This document shows, piece after piece, positions 1-6,167 of a DNA stretch of 7,123 nt (positions are counted from its first letter, which is position 1; each line of letters begins with the position of its first letter). The position numbers and the translations under genes are program-made. The notes under the pieces were generated by a model, which did not search any database, was not told where the DNA came from, and was given only the letters and a program-made list of their open reading frames with translations. Source of the DNA: Flavobacteriaceae bacterium (GTDB taxonomy: Bacteria > Bacteroidota > Bacteroidia > Flavobacteriales > Flavobacteriaceae); assembly GCA_018623655.1 (NCBI GenBank), contig JAAZVG010000076.1, forward strand, positions 1 to 7,123, read 5' to 3'.

Positions 1-686
1 AGAACTGAAAGTGGAAATGCAAAAAGCATCCAGTCTAAAAAGTTAATTTCTACCTCATAGAGTTCTGTAACTATGCCCGCTAGGACCAGGTTAGGTGGTG
101 TTCCAATCAATGTTGCCATTCCACCTAATGAGGCACTGTAAGCTATAGCCAGCATTAACATCTTTCCGAATTCTTCATGCTCGTTTTCAGGAGTATCGGG
201 ATGATCTCGAAACTGCGCTACGATGGCAAGACCTATAGGAAGCATCATCACCGAGGTAGCTGTATTAGAAATCCACATAGAGAGAAAGGCAGTAGCTACC
301 ATAAACCCCAGAACTATCATTCGCATCCGAGTGCCGATAAGTGAAATAACAGTTAGGGCAATTCGACGATGTAAGTTCACTTTTTCAATAGCGATTGCTA
401 GAAAAAACCCTCCAAGATATAAAAAGACGTATTTATGACCGTAAGCAGTGGTAGTAGCCGCTATATCTAAGGCCCCTGAAAGGGGAAATAGAACAACGGG
501 CAGTATCGCAGTAACAGCAATAGGGACAGCTTCTGTCACCCACCAGATACCGACCCATGACGCCACAGCAAAAGCTGCAACTCCTTGTTCAGAAAGTCCA
601 TCTGGCGTCCAATAAAATTGAATAATGAAGAAAAGTATTGGCCCTAAAACTCTTCCGATTTGAGCGGGTTGAAGCCACTTATTCAT
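1..686 (-). CDS. SLC13/DASS-family sodium:anion (dicarboxylate or sulfate) symporter, C-terminus cut off by the window edge
   Basis: Inner-membrane secondary transporter of the divalent anion:Na+ symporter family, which imports dicarboxylates such as succinate, or sulfate, with sodium. The 228 visible residues begin at ATG 686 and stay open to the left edge. Seen directly: WWVTEAVPIAVTA at residues 48-60, a family hallmark; a hydrophobic stretch around 84-100; the SNT substrate/sodium-binding motif at 140-142, inside WISNTATS; and GGMATLIGTPPN at 188-199, the first sodium-site region. The family is usually 450-500 residues with two inverted repeats, so roughly the second half, with the second SNT motif, lies outside. 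The start codon lies inside the 3' end of the upstream hydroxylase gene (8-bp overlap), implying one transcript and coupled translation. The family call is firm. The substrate cannot be told, because DASS members with these motifs carry sulfate, dicarboxylates or citrate. Confidence 0.93.
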   Translation of the reverse strand, partial: MNKWLQPAQIGRVLGPILFFIIQFYWTPDGLSEQGVAAFAVASWVGIWWVTEAVPIAVTAILPVVLFPLSGALDIAATTTAYGHKYVFLYLGGFFLAIAIEKVNLHRRIALTVISLIGTRMRMIVLGFMVATAFLSMWISNTATSVMMLPIGLAIVAQFRDHPDTPENEHEEFGKMLMLAIAYSASLGGMATLIGTPPNLVLAGIVTELYEVEINFLDWMLFAFPLSV

Positions 687-1908
687 CAGATAAAGAAACT
701 TTAGTTGCCAGAGCAGACAAGGAACTCAGTCCTAACAGAAGGCTGAAAGGAATTTGTAATTCGATAAAAAAAGCTGGGTTTAAAAAAAACAATGCTATTA
801 AATATAGTATCCTGCCACCTTCAAAAAATAACGCCCATTTTGAACCGTCCATAAGTGAACTATACCCCATAACCATCAGAAATATTATACCTCCTGTGAG
901 CAATTGTATGTCTGTTCCTAATCGTGAAAATTGTGAGAATAAGTAGAGTAAGAATCCTATGGCCAATAAAAACTGGATAAAGACAATACCTTTTCTAGTT
1001 GTTGTCCCCTTTGGGTCGTACTTCTGATAGGTGTAAACATCTTCAATTATCAGACGCTCAAAACGGGTAGCGACATCAACTGGTCTCCATCCCGTAGGCA
1101 TAAACCAGATTCTCAACTTATCGGTCCATGATTTGGTATGCCAAGCATCAAAAGCCAAGTTATAGATATGCTGGAAATTAATCCACAGAGGATTATAAGT
1201 CTGTACAGGTTTTAATACTCCATATTTAGGAGGAACCGCATCTAATTCTTCTTGAAAAGTACCAAACAGTCGGTCCCAAATAGAAAAAATTTGTCCTAAA
1301 TTCTTGTCGATGTATTCTTTATTAATTGCATGGTGCACTCGATGCTGAGAAGGGGTAATTAGAATGTATTCTATCCAACCTAACTTACCAATATGCTGTG
1401 TGTGATACCAGAATTGGCCAAATAAATGCAATGGAGCCAGTACAGCAATAATTTTATAAGGAACACCTAATAATGCCGCAGGAAGCAACAAAATGGCAGT
1501 ATAACCGATCAAATTAGAAATGGATTGTCTCAGGGCACAAGCTAAATTAAACTCTTCACTAGAGTGATGAATAACGTGAGAATTCCAAAAAATATTTACG
1601 TGATGATTTAGGCGATGATTCCAATAACCCGCAAAGTCGATAGCAATAAAAGCGATTAGCCAAGTAGGCCATCCTGAAGGTGTTTCTGTTATAGCGAGAT
1701 GAGTTACTAAAAAGGGATAGCTGATCAGTACCAAGGCTAACCCAAGGCTATCTTTAAGTACATTAGTTACTCCGCTGCTAAGGCTACTAATCGTATCAAA
1801 AAAGCGATACTTCTGATTCTTTATAAAGTGCCCATATGCGATCTCAATTAATACTAGGACCACAAAAGCAGGTATCGCATACAATAAGGCGTTAGCATAT
1901 GCATTCAT
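679..1908 (-). CDS. Membrane di-iron hydroxylase of the sterol desaturase / fatty acid hydroxylase superfamily, AGMO-like
   Basis: A 409-residue integral membrane oxygenase. The eight-histidine di-iron signature is complete: HRLNH at 98-102, HVIHH at 111-115 and HRVHH at 189-193, with further histidines at 161, 169 and 172. NKEYIDKN follows at 196-203, a sequence common in this superfamily. Hydrophobic segments lie near 8-28, 52-72, 81-95 and 133-165 before the last histidine box, and near 309-326, 334-350 and 367-400 after it. The C-terminal membrane block makes it longer than simple sterol desaturases (about 250-300 residues) and resembles alkylglycerol monooxygenase (TMEM195), which cleaves ether lipids using tetrahydrobiopterin. 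Substrate and cofactor are inference; a hydroxylase acting on fatty acid, sterol/hopanoid or carotenoid is possible. ATG 1908 fits the hydrophobic N-terminus, and no in-frame alternative lies nearby. It is first in a two-gene minus-strand unit with the DASS transporter. Confidence 0.9.
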   Translation of the reverse strand: MNAYANALLYAIPAFVVLVLIEIAYGHFIKNQKYRFFDTISSLSSGVTNVLKDSLGLALVLISYPFLVTHLAITETPSGWPTWLIAFIAIDFAGYWNHRLNHHVNIFWNSHVIHHSSEEFNLACALRQSISNLIGYTAILLLPAALLGVPYKIIAVLAPLHLFGQFWYHTQHIGKLGWIEYILITPSQHRVHHAINKEYIDKNLGQIFSIWDRLFGTFQEELDAVPPKYGVLKPVQTYNPLWINFQHIYNLAFDAWHTKSWTDKLRIWFMPTGWRPVDVATRFERLIIEDVYTYQKYDPKGTTTRKGIVFIQFLLAIGFLLYLFSQFSRLGTDIQLLTGGIIFLMVMGYSSLMDGSKWALFFEGGRILYLIALFFLNPAFFIELQIPFSLLLGLSSLSALATKVSLSDE

Positions 1909-1986
1909 CGCATTAAAAATACTAAAATTTGAAGCTTAGCCATCTGATTTTAGAGCATTACCTTTACCCCGCAAACTATCCGGTTT
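1909..1986. promoter_or_regulatory. Divergent intergenic region, presumed promoters for the hydroxylase and guanidino-enzyme operons
   Basis: This 78-bp AT-rich gap separates two divergent operons, so it should carry a promoter in each direction. On the plus strand TACCTTTA at 1959-1966 matches seven of eight positions of the Bacteroidota -7 element TAnnTTTG. The nearest upstream TTG, at 1929-1931, is too far away for a normal -33 element. On the minus strand TAGTTTG (reverse complement of 1973-1979) is one base short of the same consensus. Neither start codon has an AGGAGG-like site. That promoters exist here follows from gene orientation; the exact elements are weak guesses. Confidence 0.3.
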
Positions 1987-2904
1987 ATGAAATCATTTTG
2001 TGTCAAAGATGAAACCGCTCCTTTGAAGGCGGTGATTGTCGGTCGAGCGACAAGCAACGGCCCTACTCCGTCTATTGATGAGGCTTATGACCCTAAATCG
2101 ATTGAACACTTAAAGGCTGGCACTTATCCTATTGAGGCAGACATGATTCTGGAGATTGAAGACCTCGCAGAGAAATTAAAGTCATTAGGCGTCGAAGTAT
2201 ATCGCCCTGAAGTTATCGAAAATTACAACCAAATATTTTCTCGAGATATTGGTTTTGTGGTAGATAACACCTTTGTGTATTCGAACATTCTTCCTGATCG
2301 TGAAGACGAACTAGGAGCTGTGAAACCGATTCTCGATTTATTCGATCCTGCAAAAGTTCTAAGCCCACCAGAACAGGTTCATGTTGAAGGAGGTGATGTG
2401 ATGCCTCACAAGGAATTTCTATTTGTAGGAAGTTATTTTCAAGAAGATTATCAAAGCTATATTACCGCTAGGACCAACAAGGCTGCCGTGGATTGGCTTA
2501 CCGAAATCTTTAATCATCGAGAAGTAAAAGCCTTTGAATTAAAAAAGTCGAACACAGACCCTTATAATAATGCTTTACACCTCGACTGTTGTTTTCAACC
2601 TGTTGGTGATAAATATGCCATCATTCATAAAGAGGGATTTCTTTATCAGCAAGATGCTGAATGGCTTATCAACTATTTCAAAAAGGAGAACGTTTTTGAA
2701 ATCAGTGCAAAAGAGATGTATGAGATGAATAGTAATATTTTTTCAGTGGCTCCTGATCTTGTAATCTCTGATATTAGATTTGATCGATTAAACCATTGGC
2801 TAAAAAATAAAGGCATTCGTGTTGAGGCGATTCGATACGGCGAGATTGCCAAGCAAGAAGGTCTTTTTCGATGCAGTACACTACCACTGATACGTCACTA
2901 CTAA
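1987..2904 (+). CDS. Guanidino-group-modifying enzyme (arginine deiminase / amidinotransferase / dimethylargininase superfamily)
   Basis: A 305-residue cytoplasmic enzyme of the pentein-fold superfamily that attacks guanidino or ureido carbons through a cysteine. Visible active-site elements are FSRD at 84-87, VEGGD at 133-137 (acidic member E134/D137), LHLD at 197-200 (catalytic H198) and GLFRCSTLPLIR at 292-303 (nucleophile C296), nine residues before the C-terminus. The front end (LKAVIVGRA at 13-21, then VYRPE and SRD) resembles glycine amidinotransferase. The RC-x-T-x-P tail ending just after cysteine resembles arginine deiminase. Plausible reactions are arginine to citrulline plus ammonia, dimethylarginine hydrolysis, or amidino transfer; sequence alone does not decide. 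It is the first gene of a two-gene operon, with ctlX starting 4 bp after its stop. ATG 1987 directly precedes the conserved domain, and the frame gives a normal family length. Confidence 0.85.
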   Translation: MKSFCVKDETAPLKAVIVGRATSNGPTPSIDEAYDPKSIEHLKAGTYPIEADMILEIEDLAEKLKSLGVEVYRPEVIENYNQIFSRDIGFVVDNTFVYSNILPDREDELGAVKPILDLFDPAKVLSPPEQVHVEGGDVMPHKEFLFVGSYFQEDYQSYITARTNKAAVDWLTEIFNHREVKAFELKKSNTDPYNNALHLDCCFQPVGDKYAIIHKEGFLYQQDAEWLINYFKKENVFEISAKEMYEMNSNIFSVAPDLVISDIRFDRLNHWLKNKGIRVEAIRYGEIAKQEGLFRCSTLPLIRHY

Positions 2905-2908
2905 TTTT

Positions 2909-3835
2909 ATGCAATACACCTCAAATATATTAATGGTACGTCCGGCTAGCTTCAGAATGAATGAGGAAACCGCGATTAATAATTACTTTCAAAGCGAAAC
3001 ACAGCTAGATCCTCGAATGGTGGTTACTGCCGCTCAGAAAGAATTTGATGAGTTTGTAAATGTTTTGCGAACACATGGTGTGAATGTTATTGTTCTCGAA
3101 GATATTAAGGAGAACGATACCCCAGACGCACTGTTTCCAAATAATTGGATATCGATGCATGAAGACGGAAAAGTTGGTCTCTATCCGATGTTTGCTGAGA
3201 ATAGACGAAGAGAACGTCGCGAGGATATCCTAGATCTACTTGAAGAGAATGGATTTAAAATTAATGAAGTCATTGACTATAGTTCTGCTGAGCAGGAAGG
3301 AATATTTTTAGAAGGTACCGGAAGTTTGATCCTCGATCGGGAAAATAATATTGCCTATTGCGCCCTTTCAGACCGTGCAGATGAAGAACTACTTATCGAG
3401 TTTTGCGAAGACTTTGAGTATACGCCTATCATTTTTGGCGCCTATCAAAGCGCTAACAATAGACGCTTACCTATTTATCATACCAATGTCATGATGTGTG
3501 TGGCAGATCGCTTTGCTGTTATATGTCTTGACAGTATTGACGACAAAAAAGAGCGTAAAGCGACCAAGGAGCAATTAAAATCAACCGGTAAAACAATCGT
3601 TACTATTTCTGAAAAGCAAATGCATGAGTTTGCAGGTAACATGCTACAGGTAAAAGGAAAGAATGGTCCAGCACTGGTGATGAGTGATCGCGCTTATCGT
3701 TCACTACAACCCGATCAGATTAAAACCCTCGAAGGCTTCGGACCTATTATTCACCCAAAGCTAGACATCATTGAAACCTGTGGGGGTGGTAGCGCTCGAT
3801 GTATGATGGCCGAAATTTTTCTGCCTCAAGGCTGA
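2909..3835 (+). CDS. ctlX: CtlX-type citrulline utilization hydrolase (guanidino-modifying enzyme superfamily)
   Basis: A 308-residue cytoplasmic pentein-fold enzyme. From its opening (TSNILMVRPASFRMNEETA, residues 4-22) and overall pattern I recognise the family named CtlX, proposed to hydrolyse citrulline to ornithine, ammonia and carbon dioxide. Visible motifs are PDALFPNNW at 72-80, LEGTGSLILD at 134-143 (acidic residue E135), YHTNVMM at 190-196 (catalytic H191), FAGNMLQV at 241-248 and GGGSARCMMAEIF at 292-304 (nucleophile C298). All expected Cys/His/acid residues are present, so it looks active. It starts 4 bp after the preceding guanidino enzyme, and the two are probably co-transcribed and act on linked substrates. 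Its last 10 bases overlap the 3' end of the opposing peptidase gene. The symbol rests on remembered family resemblance; dimethylargininase or arginine deiminase activity is the main alternative. Confidence 0.82.
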   Translation: MQYTSNILMVRPASFRMNEETAINNYFQSETQLDPRMVVTAAQKEFDEFVNVLRTHGVNVIVLEDIKENDTPDALFPNNWISMHEDGKVGLYPMFAENRRRERREDILDLLEENGFKINEVIDYSSAEQEGIFLEGTGSLILDRENNIAYCALSDRADEELLIEFCEDFEYTPIIFGAYQSANNRRLPIYHTNVMMCVADRFAVICLDSIDDKKERKATKEQLKSTGKTIVTISEKQMHEFAGNMLQVKGKNGPALVMSDRAYRSLQPDQIKTLEGFGPIIHPKLDIIETCGGGSARCMMAEIFLPQG

Positions 3836-5151
3836 TTCACAATAATCAGTCGGGTTTGACGTCCGTCAATATATCTTACTTTTTCCCCGTCGAAAAATGC
3901 TTCTTCTTCTAGCATAATTCGTACATCCTTCCCCCACTCTTGAATAGCTACCGAAGCATTCAATTCGATTGAATAGGCCGTATTCGCGTGTAATGGATAA
4001 TCTCCTGTAAATGGCACCCCTCCCTGAGAGTCCCACATACCTAAGGTTGTGCCAGCAGCATGTCCGTGATATCCAATAGGGTGTGTATAAATAGAAGGTG
4101 TGATTCCTTCATCAATGGCAGTTGCTCTGCTTATCGCGAGAACTTCATTACCCGTACGATTCAATTTGAAATTCCCTGTAAAAATATCTTGCAAACGATT
4201 GCCTGTAGCTAAGGCAGAAGTCAAAAATTCTGGGGCCTCTGATTCACCCGAACGAAGAACATAGGCATGTTGCTGTTGATCAGTATTCAGTCGCAAATAA
4301 GTGATTCCGAAGTCACAATGAAGTAAATCGCCAGGCTGAATTACTTGAGTATCTGGTCGCTTCGAAAACGTTCTTAGGTGATCAAATCTTTCTGGATCAG
4401 CTCTTTGGATATCAACCGTTGGATGGAACCAGGTTTGCAAGCCAAGCGCTCTTATCTTATCTCGCATCCACCAAACTACATCTTCGGTAGTTGTAACCCC
4501 TGGGGTAATCACCTTTTCTGAAAAAGCCTCCTTAATAATATTGTGACTAATTCGTGCAATATGCGGATAGATCGCCATCTCCTTATCGGTTCGAGTCTCT
4601 AACCAAGAAAGGGCAAGTGGTTCGGCTGAAACGATGCGACTTGCAAAACGTTTACCTAAGGCCTTTTCTAATGCTGCCTTATCTGTAGCCACAATACCAT
4701 CGGTTAATCCGAAGTGCTCAGACTGATTAATTCCTATTCTTCTAGGGTTGCGCTCAGTTACAAGTTCACTGAGTCGTCTCCATTGATTAGGTTGTTTTTC
4801 TTTATCCCAAGCACTCTTAAAAGAAGATCCCACATTGTAACGTGCCACGGCAAGTGTTTCTACTTCTTTTCCATTGTCGTAAAAAACCAAAATGGTACGT
4901 CGTCTAGCGGCTAACCACTCAGCTGGAAGCATCGTCTTTATAATTGGGTCTTCATTATACTCTCTTGAGACCACAATCCACATATCAATATCTGCGGTGC
5001 GCATCATCTCTGGGAGGTAATTTTGAATCTTATCTTCGAGTAATTCATTAATTACTCGAGCGCGTTCTTTCATGGGTAAAATTGAGCCATAATCTTGAGC
5101 TGAGACTAGGCTCACTAATAAAGTCAAAAGAAAAGATGCGATGAATTTCAT
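3826..5151 (-). CDS. Exported M24-family metallopeptidase, Xaa-Pro aminopeptidase-like
   Basis: A 441-residue pita-bread-fold peptidase. Residues 1-18 form a signal peptide (MKF, hydrophobic core, VSA) with likely cleavage before Q19, so the enzyme acts in the periplasm or outside the cell. A creatinase-N-like domain covers about 25-190 and the M24 catalytic domain about 195-430. The five metal ligands are visible: D280 in HCDFG, D291 in NTDQQQHAYVL, H364 (or H362) in GYHGHAAG, E396 in SIELN and E415/E416 in IMLEEEAFF. This predicts a two-metal enzyme that removes the N-terminal residue before proline; it could instead be a prolidase-like dipeptidase. ATG 5151 is set by the signal peptide. 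The gene converges on ctlX and diverges from the DUF488 gene, so it is probably monocistronic. It could feed amino acids, including arginine, to the neighbouring catabolic genes, but that is inference. Confidence 0.9.
   Translation of the reverse strand: MKFIASFLLTLLVSLVSAQDYGSILPMKERARVINELLEDKIQNYLPEMMRTADIDMWIVVSREYNEDPIIKTMLPAEWLAARRRTILVFYDNGKEVETLAVARYNVGSSFKSAWDKEKQPNQWRRLSELVTERNPRRIGINQSEHFGLTDGIVATDKAALEKALGKRFASRIVSAEPLALSWLETRTDKEMAIYPHIARISHNIIKEAFSEKVITPGVTTTEDVVWWMRDKIRALGLQTWFHPTVDIQRADPERFDHLRTFSKRPDTQVIQPGDLLHCDFGITYLRLNTDQQQHAYVLRSGESEAPEFLTSALATGNRLQDIFTGNFKLNRTGNEVLAISRATAIDEGITPSIYTHPIGYHGHAAGTTLGMWDSQGGVPFTGDYPLHANTAYSIELNASVAIQEWGKDVRIMLEEEAFFDGEKVRYIDGRQTRLIIVNQP
3832..3849. 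repeat. Short inverted repeat at the ctlX/peptidase convergent junction
   Basis: CTGATT at 3832-3837 and AATCAG at 3844-3849 are perfect 6-bp arms around a 6-base spacer, and a G/T pair could extend the stem by one. The left arm spans the ctlX stop codon (3833-3835). It could form a hairpin in transcripts from either strand, but no T-run follows at once, so a classical intrinsic terminator is not supported. Confidence 0.3.
3856..3869. repeat. Near-palindrome TTGACG-TC-CGTCAA just after ctlX, possible terminator hairpin or protein site
   Basis: Perfect 6-bp arms TTGACG (3856-3861) and CGTCAA (3864-3869) flank a 2-base centre, 20 bases past the ctlX stop and inside the last codons of the peptidase gene. 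A T-rich stretch at 3876-3885 follows on the plus strand after a short gap. It may help end ctlX transcription, or it may be coincidental coding sequence (it encodes the peptidase's DGRQT). Confidence 0.25.
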
Positions 5152-5199
5152 ACCTTACTATTCTATAATTTCACCTTAATATAGGGCAATTATTTTCAA
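5152..5199. promoter_or_regulatory. Divergent intergenic region between the peptidase and DUF488 genes
   Basis: This 48-bp AT-rich gap must serve genes in both directions. On the plus strand TATAAT occurs at 5164-5169, but it lacks a partner -35 element and Bacteroidota promoters differ from that consensus. TATTTTCA at 5191-5198 partly matches TAnnTTTG, but using it would make the DUF488 mRNA almost leaderless. Towards the peptidase, the sequence before ATG reads AAGGT, too close to act as a ribosome-binding site. Promoter activity is inferred from gene orientation. Confidence 0.28.
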
Positions 5200-5730
5200 G
5201 TGAAGATTGGCAAACTCTATAGTATTGGATACGGTCTAAGAAGTCCAGATGAATTTTTCGCACTTCTTAAGTCCTATAAGATTGATCATGTAGCCGATGT
5301 GCGGTCAAACCCATATTCTAAATGGAATCCCGACTTCTGCCGTGAACCTATAGAAGCTTATCTTAAACAAAAAAGGGTGGGGTATGTTTATATCGGAGAC
5401 ATGATCGGAGGAATCCCCAAAGACTCTCAATGTTACGATGAATCAGGGAAGCTGAACTATCAGAAGGCAAAGTCTCATCCTGAATTTATTAAAGGCATCA
5501 CCCGCCTCTTAAACGCACAACAAAAAGGCTTTAATGTAGCTTTAATGTGTGGTGAGGTTGAGCCGCATACTTGCCATCGATCAAAATTAATTGGAGAAGT
5601 GCTTCAAAGTAAAGAGATCAACCTAGACCACATCCTCGATGATCAAAACCTAAAAACACAAACAGAGGTAATGCTCGAGATAACCAAAGGAAGAAACACC
5701 ACCGATTTATTCGGTAATACACTATTCTAA
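5200..5730 (+). CDS. DUF488 domain protein with GTG start
   Basis: A 176-residue cytoplasmic protein of the DUF488 family, whose biochemical function is not established. Diagnostic motifs are YSIGYG near the N-terminus (7-12), DVRSNP at 33-38, GDMIGG at 66-71 and CGEVEPHTCHR at 117-127. In that last motif two cysteines (117, 125), acidic residues E119 and E121, and H126/R127 form the conserved family cluster. The arrangement suggests a small nucleotide- or metal-linked enzyme, but no reaction can be assigned. GTG 5200 is chosen because an in-frame TAG lies at 5182-5184, no ATG or TTG lies between, and the domain normally begins exactly here; the next methionine, near residue 68, would remove the DVRS motif. 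The DUF4440 gene starts 2 bp after its stop, so the two are almost certainly co-transcribed. Confidence 0.88.
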   Translation: MKIGKLYSIGYGLRSPDEFFALLKSYKIDHVADVRSNPYSKWNPDFCREPIEAYLKQKRVGYVYIGDMIGGIPKDSQCYDESGKLNYQKAKSHPEFIKGITRLLNAQQKGFNVALMCGEVEPHTCHRSKLIGEVLQSKEINLDHILDDQNLKTQTEVMLEITKGRNTTDLFGNTLF

Positions 5731-5732
5731 TC

Positions 5733-6167
5733 ATGAAACAATTATTCGCAATCTTCACTTTATTATTAACAACCGCTCTACTCGCTCAAAAACCGGCCAA
5801 GTTGAGGACTAAAGAAAAGATACAGCACATTTTTGATAAACAAATCGCTGCATGGAATACAGGTGATTTAAATGCCTTTATGAATGGGTACTGGGAAGAC
5901 GAACGATTGCTATTTGTCGGAAGTAGAGGGCCAACCTATGGATACATAAATACGCTAAAAGGATATCAAAAGGGCTATCCGAATAGGGAAGCAATGGGCA
6001 CATTAAAATTTGACATCATCGAGATGCGACAGTGGGACAGAAAGACCATACAAGTCATCGGTAAGTTTACTTTGATTCGAACAAATGACACTCCGACCGG
6101 CCATTTTACCCTACTACTCAGAAAAATTAAAAGGAAATGGATGATTGTAAGTGATCATTCATCTTAA
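5733..6167 (+). CDS. Secreted NTF2-like (DUF4440/SnoaL-type) protein
   Basis: A 144-residue precursor. Residues 1-18 form a signal peptide (MKQ, hydrophobic core, ALLA) with likely cleavage before Q19, predicting a periplasmic or surface location. The rest is one NTF2-like cone domain. Family landmarks are WNTGDLNAFMNGYW at 41-54, FVGSRGPTYGY at 61-71, a YQKGYP element at 78-83, MGTLKFD at 88-94, PTGHFTLLLRK at 121-131, and the closing KWMIVSDHSS. NTF2-like folds bind small hydrophobic ligands or, less often, catalyse isomerisation; no specific role is known for this subgroup. The gene follows the DUF488 gene after 2 bp. Its stop shares the TTAA at 6164-6167 with the opposing permease stop. 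ATG 5733 is fixed by the signal peptide. Confidence 0.88.
   Translation: MKQLFAIFTLLLTTALLAQKPAKLRTKEKIQHIFDKQIAAWNTGDLNAFMNGYWEDERLLFVGSRGPTYGYINTLKGYQKGYPNREAMGTLKFDIIEMRQWDRKTIQVIGKFTLIRTNDTPTGHFTLLLRKIKRKWMIVSDHSS

Noticed and set aside
223..438. Plus-strand open frame of 71 codons
   Set aside because: It lies wholly inside the antisense DASS transporter gene, whose motifs are unmistakable; its translation shows no domain and is rich in Ile/Arg as expected from a shadow frame.
638..946. Plus-strand open frame of 102 codons
   Set aside because: It is antisense to the 3' end of the hydroxylase gene and the start of the transporter gene, and has no recognisable domain.
4714..4914. Plus-strand open frame of 66 codons
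   Set aside because: It is antisense to the M24 peptidase N-terminal domain, and its composition is that of a shadow frame.
5164..5169. TATAAT as a sigma70-type -10 box
   Set aside because: No matching -35 element is present, and Bacteroidota use a different consensus, so in AT-rich DNA the hexamer is likely chance.
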